Part shown: one piece after another, positions 1 to 7,087 of the stretch | How positions within the stretch are numbered: position 1 is the first letter of the stretch | Layout of the letters: every line of letters begins with the position of its first letter | Source of the DNA: Bacillota bacterium | Lineage (GTDB): Bacteria > Bacillota > Clostridia > Clostridiales > Clostridiaceae | Length of the DNA stretch: 12,989 nt | Assembly (NCBI GenBank): GCA_023417975.1 | Contig: JAEZDX010000599.1 | Location: 1-12,989, forward strand | Direction: 5' to 3' | The notes under the pieces: generated by a model | The model's input: the letters and a program-made list of their open reading frames with translations, nothing else | Database searches by the model: none | Told to the model about the DNA's origin: nothing | Position numbers and translations under genes: made by a program

Positions 1-161
1 ATATAGTAGCTAATGATATAATGTCAAAAGATACTGGTTTTAGTTCTGATTATAACAGGGTGAATATCATTTCAAGAGACGGTGAGATGGTTTCTTTAGA
101 TAAGATGAGCAAGAGAGAGGTAGCAAGAGAAATTTTTAATACTATCGGAAAAAGGCGCTAG
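1..161 (+). CDS. coaBC: CoaBC C-terminal end (phosphopantothenoylcysteine synthetase/decarboxylase), partial
   Basis: Only the last 52 codons are present, read from position 3 to a TAG at 159-161; the 5' part lies outside the window. The peptide starts IVANDIMSKDTGF and continues through NRVNIISRDGE and MSKREVAREIF. This matches the end of the CoaB (synthetase) domain, where the family has an L/IVAND stretch, a GF-x-x-D-x-N-x-V segment, a short beta strand and a final MSK-x-E-V-A helix. CoaBC makes 4'-phosphopantetheine from phosphopantothenate and cysteine in coenzyme A synthesis. In Firmicutes coaBC usually lies just upstream of priA, as here, which supports the call. The gene name is inferred from this short tail plus context. 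Confidence 0.8.
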   Translation, partial: IVANDIMSKDTGFSSDYNRVNIISRDGEMVSLDKMSKREVAREIFNTIGKRR

Positions 162-172
162 TGCGCTTTTTT
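149..172 (+). terminator. Hairpin with U-run overlapping the coaBC stop codon
   Basis: A 10-bp stem pairs 149-158 (AAAAAGGCGC) with 163-172 (GCGCTTTTTT) around a 4-nt loop TAGT. One pair is G-U. The GC-rich core followed by six T residues is the shape of an intrinsic terminator. The loop contains the coaBC stop codon, so the ascending arm is coding sequence. With only five strong G-C/G-U pairs it may be a partial terminator, letting some transcripts continue into priA. Confidence 0.5.
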
Positions 173-210
173 ACTTTGTGTAATAAAAGCAGCCTAAGGT
201 GGTGAGAATA

Positions 211-2415
211 GTGTATAAATTTGCCGGAGTTGTCGTAAACAATGATTCTATCATGGTGGATAGAGTCTTCACGTATGAAATACCTGAAGACCTTGCTGAC
301 ACTGTTGGAATTGGGTGCAGAGTTAAAGTTCCATTCGGACGAGGAGATAAGCTGATTGATGGCTTTATAATGTCATTAAGTGATGCATCTCAGGTAGATA
401 TGAGTTATGTAAAATCTATAAAAAGGGTTTGTGATGAATTTCCGCTTTTTGATATTAACGGTTTAAAGCTTATAGATTTTATGAAAAGAAGATATTTATG
501 CACTTACATCGATGCTATAAGGCTTCTCATTCCAACAGGAATAACAAAAGGAGTTACAAACAAAGTTGAAAACGTACTTTATGTCAAAACCCCTCTCTCG
601 GAAAAGTTGGCAAAATCTCCATATATTGATATTTATGAAAGAGTTAAAGATGAAAATGGAGTATATAATAAAACTCTACTGAGTAAAAAGTTTAATTTTT
701 CCTTAAGCTCCATTAACACTATGATAAAGCATGGAATATTGACTAATGATGAAATTATAGTAAACAGAGTCGATAATAAAGAATATGAAAACTATACTTC
801 AAAGATATTAAATGAAGAACAAAATGAAGCCTTGAATAAAATTCTAAACTGTGAAGAAGATAAATACTTGATTCATGGGGTTACAGGAAGCGGAAAAACA
901 GAAATATATCTTCATCTTGTTGAAAACATGCTTAGCAGGGGAAAAGACAGTATAGTTTTGGTACCGGAAATTTCTTTAACACCGCAGATGGTGGAGAGAT
1001 TTAAGGGCAGGTTCGGAAGAGATATCAGTGTGTTTCATAGTAAAATGTCTGATGGTGAACGATTTGATGAATGGATGCGTATAAAAAATAGTAAAACTAA
1101 AATTGCAATTGGTGCTAGATCTGCATTATTTTTGCCCTTTAGTAATCTTGGACTAATTATTATGGATGAAGAGCATGAAGGCAGTTATAAATCTGAGAGC
1201 AATCCCAAATATGATGCAAGAGAGATAGCAGAATATATGACGGTGTTAAATAACTGTAAGCTTGTATTTGGTACTGCTACGCCTTCTGTTGATATATACT
1301 ATAGAAGTAAAAGTCGGGAAGTAAATTTGATTGAAATAAAAAATCGCGCAGATAATGCAAAACTTCCGGACATGGAACTCGTTGATATGAGAGAAGAACT
1401 TATAAACAATAATAGGTCAATCTTCAGCGCGAAGCTGTATAATGCAATGGAGCAGAGCTTAAAAAAAGGCGAACAGATAATATTGTTTTTAAACAGAAGA
1501 GGATTCTCAACTTTTGTTTCCTGTAGAAAATGTGGTTTTGTATATAAGTGCAAACAGTGCGATATTACTCTAACCTACCATAGAGAGGACAATCTGATGC
1601 ATTGTCATTACTGTGGCTATAGGCAGCCCGTTCATAAGAAATGCCCGCAGTGCGGTAGTCAGTATTTAAAGTACTTCGGAACTGGCACTGAAAAGGTTGA
1701 AGAGGAAGTAAAAAGATACTTTCCATCTGTTAAAACTCTGAGAATGGATATGGATACTACAAGAAGGAAAAACTCATATATAGATATTTATGAAAGCTTT
1801 AAGTCAGGTAAAGCACAAGTGCTTATAGGTACTCAGATGATAGCAAAAGGTCTGGATTTTCCTAATGTAACACTAGTTGGAGTACTGGCTGCCGATTTAA
1901 CCTTGAATCTTCCGGATTACAAGGCTTCGGAGAGAACTTTTCAGCTTCTGACACAAGTAGCCGGCAGAGCGGGAAGAAGTAGTAAAGGCGGTAAAGTTAT
2001 AATCCAAACTTATACACCGGAGCACTATAGTATTCAATGCTCGCTAAAAAATGATTATTATGATTTTTATGATAAGGAAATTAAAATAAGAAAGAATATG
2101 AATTATCCACCTTTCAGTGAAATTATAAATATTAATTTAAGCTGTGCAGACGAAAACCTGTTAATTAGAACTATAAAGCAATTAGGAGAAGTAATTAAAT
2201 TTGCTTTTGGTGAAAAAGAAGAAATAGATATTTTAGGGCCCTGTCCTTGTGCAATCTCAAAAATTAAAGATATGTATAGATGGCAGATAATTGTAAAGGG
2301 TGCTTTTGATTATGAAACAGCCTCAAAAATAAAGGAGCTTGTGTATGAAGCCTTAAAAAGCGTATATAGTGAAGTGAAATTGAATTTGGATGTGAATCCA
2401 AGCAATTTGATATAG
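211..2415 (+). CDS. priA: Primosomal protein N' (replication restart helicase PriA)
   Basis: PriA is a 3'-to-5' superfamily 2 DNA helicase that recognises stalled forks and reloads the replisome. From the GTG at 211 the protein has 734 residues, normal for the family. The N-terminal DNA-binding region is followed by Walker A GVTGSGKT (223-230, K229), the DEEH box (319-322), and a cysteine cluster of four CxxC pairs (C438/C441, C447/C450, C465/C468, C478/C481) that binds two zinc ions. Downstream are GTGTE, GTQMIAKGLDFPNV and the arginine-finger motif QVAGRAGR. The frame is open to a GTG at 199, but the Shine-Dalgarno-like AAGGTGGTGA at 196-205 covers that codon and lies 5 nt before GTG 211, so 211 is preferred. 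It is followed by def after 27 nt. Confidence 0.96.
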   Translation: MYKFAGVVVNNDSIMVDRVFTYEIPEDLADTVGIGCRVKVPFGRGDKLIDGFIMSLSDASQVDMSYVKSIKRVCDEFPLFDINGLKLIDFMKRRYLCTYIDAIRLLIPTGITKGVTNKVENVLYVKTPLSEKLAKSPYIDIYERVKDENGVYNKTLLSKKFNFSLSSINTMIKHGILTNDEIIVNRVDNKEYENYTSKILNEEQNEALNKILNCEEDKYLIHGVTGSGKTEIYLHLVENMLSRGKDSIVLVPEISLTPQMVERFKGRFGRDISVFHSKMSDGERFDEWMRIKNSKTKIAIGARSALFLPFSNLGLIIMDEEHEGSYKSESNPKYDAREIAEYMTVLNNCKLVFGTATPSVDIYYRSKSREVNLIEIKNRADNAKLPDMELVDMREELINNNRSIFSAKLYNAMEQSLKKGEQIILFLNRRGFSTFVSCRKCGFVYKCKQCDITLTYHREDNLMHCHYCGYRQPVHKKCPQCGSQYLKYFGTGTEKVEEEVKRYFPSVKTLRMDMDTTRRKNSYIDIYESFKSGKAQVLIGTQMIAKGLDFPNVTLVGVLAADLTLNLPDYKASERTFQLLTQVAGRAGRSSKGGKVIIQTYTPEHYSIQCSLKNDYYDFYDKEIKIRKNMNYPPFSEIININLSCADENLLIRTIKQLGEVIKFAFGEKEEIDILGPCPCAISKIKDMYRWQIIVKGAFDYETASKIKELVYEALKSVYSEVKLNLDVNPSNLI

Positions 2416-2442
2416 AGCTTGAAACATATAAGGAGGTAAATT

Positions 2443-2895
2443 ATGGCGCTGAGAAATATAAGAAAAGACAATGATGAGATATTGAGGAAAAAAAGTAGAG
2501 TTGTTGAGGAAGTCAATGATAGAATACGGACCTTGGTAAAAGATATGATAGAAACTATGTACGAAGCTAATGGAGTTGGTCTAGCTGCACCGCAGGTGGG
2601 AATTTTGAAAAGGGTTGCTGTAGTTGATGTAGGTGAAGGAATTCATGTGTTTATAAACCCTGAAATAATTGAAAAGAGTGGCAGTTGTATTGATGTAGAA
2701 GGCTGCTTGAGTCTTCCGGGAAAACAAGGGCAGGTGGAAAGACCGGAAAAGATTAAAGTAAGAGCTCTAAATGAAAATGGTGAGCAGTTTGAAATTGAGG
2801 CGGAAGACTTTTTTGCAAGAGCTATATGTCACGAGACTGATCATCTTGACGGTATATTATTCATTGATAAATTAGTAAAAAGTGAGGAAAAATAG
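2443..2895 (+). CDS. def: Peptide deformylase
   Basis: This 150-residue metalloenzyme removes the formyl group from the N-terminal methionine of new proteins at the ribosome exit. All three family motifs are intact: GVGLAAPQVG (44-53, with Q51), EGCLSLP (86-92, metal ligand C88) and HETDH (130-134, ligands H130 and H134 and catalytic E131). Length and motif form fit a short, type 1-like deformylase. The start ATG is set by AGGAGG at 2431-2436. The stop codon is separated by one base from the ATG of fmt, so the enzyme that removes formyl groups and the one that supplies them are translated from neighbouring frames, as is common in bacteria. Confidence 0.96.
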   Translation: MALRNIRKDNDEILRKKSRVVEEVNDRIRTLVKDMIETMYEANGVGLAAPQVGILKRVAVVDVGEGIHVFINPEIIEKSGSCIDVEGCLSLPGKQGQVERPEKIKVRALNENGEQFEIEAEDFFARAICHETDHLDGILFIDKLVKSEEK

Positions 2896-2896
2896 T

Positions 2897-3826
2897 ATGA
2901 AGATTGTTTTTATGGGGACGCCTGAGTTTGCGGTGCCAACACTAAAGGCTTGCATAGAAAACTTTGATGTATGTGCTGTGTTAACTCAGCCAGATAAACC
3001 AAAGGGCAGAGGCAAAAAAATGGGCTATAGTGAAGTAAAGGAAGAAGCTCTAAAGCATGGCTTGGATATATATCAGCCAGTTAAGTTAAGAAACGATATA
3101 GAATGCATTGAAAAGCTTAAACAGCTTGCTCCTGATTTTATAATTGTAGTAGCCTTTGGACAAATATTGCCGAAGGAAGTATTGGATATACCTAAGTTTG
3201 GTTGTATTAATTTACATGCGTCATTATTACCTAAGTACAGAGGAGCAGCACCTATAAATTGGTGTATTATAAATGGAGAGAAAGTTTCAGGTAATACAAC
3301 AATGCTTATGGATATTGGCTTGGATACAGGTGATATGCTTCTACAGAGTAACATAGAAATCACGGATAGTATGACTGCCGGTGAATTACATGACCTTCAT
3401 ATGGAAGATGGTTCAGCATTAATGATTGAAACTATTAATAAAGTATCAAATAAATTGATAACTCCAACAAAGCAAGCACATAGTGAGAGTTGTTATGCTT
3501 CTATGCTCAACAAAGAAATGGCAAGAATTGATTGGAATAATGAGGCAGTATCAATCCATAATCTGATAAGGGGATTAAATCCATGGCCTATAGCTCATAC
3601 AAGTTATAAAGGTGAAGTTATGAAGGTATTTAAGTCATCAGTAAAAGGAAGTACAAAAGGCGAGCAGCCAGGTACTATTACGACAGTTGGAAGAGAAGGA
3701 ATTTTAGTTGCAGCACAGGACAATTATATATTGATAAATGAAGTTCAATTCGCCAATTCTAAGAGGATGACTGTAGAACAGTATATAAATGGAAATATAA
3801 TAGAGACAGGCACGGTTTTGGTGTAA
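2897..3826 (+). CDS. fmt: Methionyl-tRNA formyltransferase
   Basis: Fmt transfers a formyl group from 10-formyltetrahydrofolate to Met-tRNA(fMet), preparing the initiator tRNA. The 309-residue protein begins MKIVFMGTPEFAVPTL, typical of the family. It carries the catalytic stretch NLHASLLPKYRGAAPINW (H107 in the conserved N-L-H-x-S-L-L-P form) and the LDTGD aspartate motif, followed by a C-terminal tRNA-binding domain with the ...IRGLNPWP... linker. The frame extends back to a GTG at 2882 inside def, but that would add an untypical MRKNS leader and remove the GAGGA binding site at 2884-2888, so ATG 2897 is chosen. Normal length, no missing motif. A 51-nt gap follows before rsmB. Confidence 0.96.
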   Translation: MKIVFMGTPEFAVPTLKACIENFDVCAVLTQPDKPKGRGKKMGYSEVKEEALKHGLDIYQPVKLRNDIECIEKLKQLAPDFIIVVAFGQILPKEVLDIPKFGCINLHASLLPKYRGAAPINWCIINGEKVSGNTTMLMDIGLDTGDMLLQSNIEITDSMTAGELHDLHMEDGSALMIETINKVSNKLITPTKQAHSESCYASMLNKEMARIDWNNEAVSIHNLIRGLNPWPIAHTSYKGEVMKVFKSSVKGSTKGEQPGTITTVGREGILVAAQDNYILINEVQFANSKRMTVEQYINGNIIETGTVLV

Positions 3827-3877
3827 GCAAATTTTTTAGACACTGTAGAAGAAAATGGAAAAGATGAGGTAACATTG

Positions 3878-5200
3878 ATGAATAGCAGGCAAATTGCAGC
3901 AGATACTTTAAAGCAAATACTGGATGAGGGTGCGTATTCCAATATAGCTTTGAGAAATCAGCTGAATAAGTACCAGGTAAAAGAGCAGGATAAAGCACTG
4001 ATAACGGAAATAGTGTACGGTACACTCAAATATAAATATACAATAGACACTATACTTTCCAGTATGGTGAGGGATCCATTGGATAAACTTGATAAAAATG
4101 TAGTTAATATATTGAGAATATCTATATACCAATTTAGATATCTTGATAAAGTACCGGAATATGCCATAGTCAATGAAGGAGTAAATCTTGCAAAAAAAAT
4201 TTCTATTGGTGCAAGTAAGTTTGTAAATGGAGTGTTAAGAAATTATTTAAGGAAAAAAGATAGTAATTTCAACACTAAGAAGGGCTTTATTAATGAATTA
4301 TGTTATAAGTACTCCTTTGAAAGTTGGATGGTAAAGCTGTTTCTTAATCAATATGGAGAAGGGACTACAGAAAAAATATTAATGGGATTAAATTCTATTC
4401 CCCCTGTAACCATTCGTATAAATACATTAAAATCCAATTATGACGATGTTTTTGATAGGTTTGAGAAGCTTAATTATAATGTAGAAGAGGGGAAGGTATG
4501 TCCTGAAAGCATAAAAATAATAAAGGGAAGCAGCATAGAAAATAATCCTCTTTTTAAAGAAGGGTATTTCACTGTTCAGGATGAGAGTGCCATGCTGGCA
4601 TCCATGGCTCTTGATGTAGAGGATAATTTTAAAGTGCTGGATATTTGCGCTGCACCCGGGGGAAAAAGTACACATATTGCTGAATTAATGGGAGGTAAAG
4701 GTACTGTAACTTCAGTTGACCTTTATGAACATAAAATTAAACTGATTAAAGCTAATGCAGAAAGACTTGGAATTGAAAATATTTCGGCTAAGGTTATGGA
4801 CGCCGCTGTTATTAATAATGAGTTTATTGAAGCCTTTGACAGAGTTTTAGTGGATGCTCCATGCTCCGGACTTGGAATAATAAGAAAAAAGCCTGAGATA
4901 AAGTGGTTTAAATCAAGAAAAGAAATAGAAGAGCTTTATTCCATACAGAATAAAATATTAAAAAATGCCTCTCTTTATTTAAAAAAAGGTGGAATACTTG
5001 TTTATGCAACTTGTACTTTGAATAGAGAAGAAAATGAGGAAAGAATTCATAGTTTTATAAAAGAAAATAATGATTTTGAAATAGATAAACTTTTTTTCGG
5101 TAACAGAGATAATTTTAAATATACCAATGAGGGCATGCTCACTATACTGCCGGATAAAGATATGGATGGCTTTTTCATTGCAAAGCTAATAAAAAAATAG
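3878..5200 (+). CDS. rsmB: 16S rRNA (cytosine-967-C5)-methyltransferase RsmB
   Basis: RsmB (also called Sun or Fmu) makes m5C967 in 16S rRNA using S-adenosylmethionine. The 440-residue protein has the expected two parts: an all-helical NusB-like RNA-binding domain (about 1-130, beginning NSRQIAADTLKQIL) and a Rossmann methyltransferase domain. The SAM motif ICAAPGGKS has C257-K263. DAPCSG (326-331) supplies the conserved PC cysteine C329, and YATCTLNREENE supplies the nucleophile C379. A TTG at 3875 is in frame, but the ATG at 3878 sits 7 nt after GAGGT (3866-3870) and is preferred. rlmN follows after 14 nt, so two rRNA methyltransferases are coupled. In many Clostridia a zinc metalloprotease gene lies between fmt and rsmB; it is absent here. 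Confidence 0.95.
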   Translation: MNSRQIAADTLKQILDEGAYSNIALRNQLNKYQVKEQDKALITEIVYGTLKYKYTIDTILSSMVRDPLDKLDKNVVNILRISIYQFRYLDKVPEYAIVNEGVNLAKKISIGASKFVNGVLRNYLRKKDSNFNTKKGFINELCYKYSFESWMVKLFLNQYGEGTTEKILMGLNSIPPVTIRINTLKSNYDDVFDRFEKLNYNVEEGKVCPESIKIIKGSSIENNPLFKEGYFTVQDESAMLASMALDVEDNFKVLDICAAPGGKSTHIAELMGGKGTVTSVDLYEHKIKLIKANAERLGIENISAKVMDAAVINNEFIEAFDRVLVDAPCSGLGIIRKKPEIKWFKSRKEIEELYSIQNKILKNASLYLKKGGILVYATCTLNREENEERIHSFIKENNDFEIDKLFFGNRDNFKYTNEGMLTILPDKDMDGFFIAKLIKK

Positions 5201-5214
5201 TAGGAGTATCAAAT

Positions 5215-6249
5215 ATGGTTAATTTATTGGATTTGAATTTAGCTGAATTGGGAAATTGGATGGAGCAAAACGGTGAAAAAAAGTTTAGGGCAAAGCAGGT
5301 TTTTGATTGGATTTACAATGGAATATATGACTTCAACTCTATGGGAAATCTAACAACCGGACTTAAAGCTAAGCTGGTTTCTCATTTTTATATTGATATT
5401 CCGCAAATTGTGGAAGCATATACATCGAAAATTGACGGAACTATAAAGTTACTTTATAAATTTAGAGACGGAAATATTATCGAAGCTGTAATTATGAAAT
5501 ATAAGCATGGAAATACTATATGCATTTCTTCCCAGGTGGGCTGCAGAATGGGGTGTAAATTCTGTGCTTCAACTTTAAATGGTATGGTAAGGAATTTAAG
5601 CGCCGGTGAAATTTTGTCGGAGGTAATTGCAGGAAATGCATATATTACTGAAAGAATCTCCAATATAGTAATCATGGGAAGCGGTGAGCCTCTAGATAAC
5701 TACGACAATATATTAAAGTTCCTTGAACTTGTGAATTTTGAGAATGGACTAAATATAGGGCAGAGGCATATAACGTTATCTACCTGTGGAATAGTACCAA
5801 AGATATACGATCTTGCCAACAAAAAGCTTCAAATCACACTTGCTATTTCACTGCACAGCACTAATGATATAGCAAGAAAAAATATAATGCCTATAGCCAA
5901 TAAATATTCAATTATTGACATTATGGAAGCTTGTAAATATTATATAAATATGACAGGAAGAAGAATCACCTTTGAATATGCTCTTATTCATGGAGAAAAT
6001 GACAGTAAAGAAAATGCGTATGAGTTAGCAAGAATGGTAAAAGGAACGCTTAGCCATGTAAATCTTATTCCTATGAATGAGGTAAAGGAAAGTGCATTAA
6101 AGAAGTCTTCCGGCGAAAGCGTTAGAGCCTTTAAGGAAGTATTGGATAATTCAGGTGTAGAGGCAACTGTAAGAAGAGAACTCGGAGCAGATATTAATGC
6201 TGCCTGCGGACAATTGAGAAAGAGTTACATTGAAAGTTCAAAACATTAG
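5215..6249 (+). CDS. rlmN: Dual-specificity 23S rRNA/tRNA adenine-C2 methyltransferase RlmN
   Basis: RlmN is a radical-SAM enzyme that makes m2A2503 in 23S rRNA, and in some bacteria m2A37 in certain tRNAs. The 344-residue protein has the radical-SAM cluster C110-x3-C114-x2-C117 (in SSQVGCRMGCKFCAS). Seven residues before it is C103, matching the resolving cysteine of the E. coli enzyme. C331 in INAACGQL matches the cysteine that carries the transient methyl group. GSGEPLDN is the SAM-contact GEP motif. All catalytic cysteines are therefore present. Cfr, the resistance homologue that methylates C8, is related, but the sequence form and the rsmB-rlmN-stp context favour RlmN. The ATG follows TAGGAG at 5201-5206. 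Confidence 0.95.
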   Translation: MVNLLDLNLAELGNWMEQNGEKKFRAKQVFDWIYNGIYDFNSMGNLTTGLKAKLVSHFYIDIPQIVEAYTSKIDGTIKLLYKFRDGNIIEAVIMKYKHGNTICISSQVGCRMGCKFCASTLNGMVRNLSAGEILSEVIAGNAYITERISNIVIMGSGEPLDNYDNILKFLELVNFENGLNIGQRHITLSTCGIVPKIYDLANKKLQITLAISLHSTNDIARKNIMPIANKYSIIDIMEACKYYINMTGRRITFEYALIHGENDSKENAYELARMVKGTLSHVNLIPMNEVKESALKKSSGESVRAFKEVLDNSGVEATVRRELGADINAACGQLRKSYIESSKH

Positions 6250-6343
6250 TTATAATTTATACTTGCTCTAACTGCTGATTTACAGCATTTAAGGCATTTA
6301 TATTTATATATATGAAGTTTATGGATAAGGAAGGGGTGAGTTT

Positions 6344-7087
6344 ATGCTCGGAGCTTTATCGGATGTGGGGAATGTAAGACAATTAAACGAGGACTATTTA
6401 TCATATTACGAGGATGAACTGATTGGTGTGTACATAATTGCCGACGGAATGGGAGGACACAATGCAGGAGAAATAGCTAGTGCCTTGGCGGCAGAGAAAG
6501 TTATTGAATATGTCAGAGAGCACGAAGAGCAGGAAAGCTTAAGCGAACTGATTAAAAACTCCATTATGCATGCGAATAAGTCGATTTTTGACAGGTCTGT
6601 ACAAAATGATAGTCTAAAAGGAATGGGGACAACTATTACTGTCTATATGTCTAGGAAAGATCAGCATATAGTTGCCAATGTGGGTGATTCAAGCTGCTAT
6701 ATAGTAAGTTGTGGACAGTTGCTTAAGGTTACTAAAGATCATTCTTTAGTGCAGGAACTGGTAGATGAGGGAAGTATTACAGAAGCTGAAGCTAGAAGGC
6801 ATCCGAATAAAAACATAATTACAAGAGCTTTAGGTACAGGTGAGGAAGTTGAGGTAGATACCTTTGAATTGCAAAGTAATGGGCTTGAAAAAGTCATTTT
6901 ATGTACTGACGGTCTCACCAATGAAGTTCACCATGATGAAATTCTTGAGTATGTACTAAAAAGTGAAAGTAATTCAGAGGCTTGTCGCGAATTGATAGGT
7001 TTGGCGAAATCAAGGGGCGGCCGAGACAATATAACGGTAATGGTTATAGAAGGGGAGTGTAGCAATGATAGGTACCATATTAAATAA
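6344..7087 (+). CDS. stp: PPM-family Ser/Thr protein phosphatase (Stp/PrpC)
   Basis: This 247-residue metal-dependent phosphatase removes phosphate from the kinase encoded next to it and from that kinase's targets. It is a compact, cytosolic PP2C-fold protein with no membrane segment. Metal-binding motifs are intact: SDVGNVRQLNED (6-17, D17), ADGMGGH (33-39, D34), GMGTT, NVGDS, CTDG (D189) and GGRDN (D228). The ATG is preceded by AAGGGGTGA at 6331-6339. A 94-nt AT-rich gap separates it from rlmN; I saw no convincing -35/-10 pair there, so it may be read from upstream. Its end overlaps the prkC start by 23 nt, which suggests translational coupling. The B. subtilis name is prpC. Confidence 0.95.
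   Translation: MLGALSDVGNVRQLNEDYLSYYEDELIGVYIIADGMGGHNAGEIASALAAEKVIEYVREHEEQESLSELIKNSIMHANKSIFDRSVQNDSLKGMGTTITVYMSRKDQHIVANVGDSSCYIVSCGQLLKVTKDHSLVQELVDEGSITEAEARRHPNKNIITRALGTGEEVEVDTFELQSNGLEKVILCTDGLTNEVHHDEILEYVLKSESNSEACRELIGLAKSRGGRDNITVMVIEGECSNDRYHIK

Noticed and set aside
199..210. Upstream GTG starts at 199 and 202 for priA
   Set aside because: They lie inside the Shine-Dalgarno-like AAGGTGGTGA; GTG 211 has the correct spacing.
2882..2896. Upstream GTG start for fmt inside def
   Set aside because: It would remove the GAGGA binding site and add residues not typical of Fmt; ATG 2897 gives the usual MKIVFMGTPEF start.
6273..6287. Small inverted repeat TGCTG-ATTTA-CAGCA in the rlmN-stp gap
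   Set aside because: Only 5 bp with no T-run after it; expected by chance in AT-rich sequence, so neither a terminator nor an operator can be claimed.
6250..6343. Possible promoter for stp-prkC (TTTACA at 6279-6284 with AT-rich stretch downstream)
   Set aside because: No -10 hexamer at a good distance: candidates sit at 14, 16 or 20 nt with poor matches.
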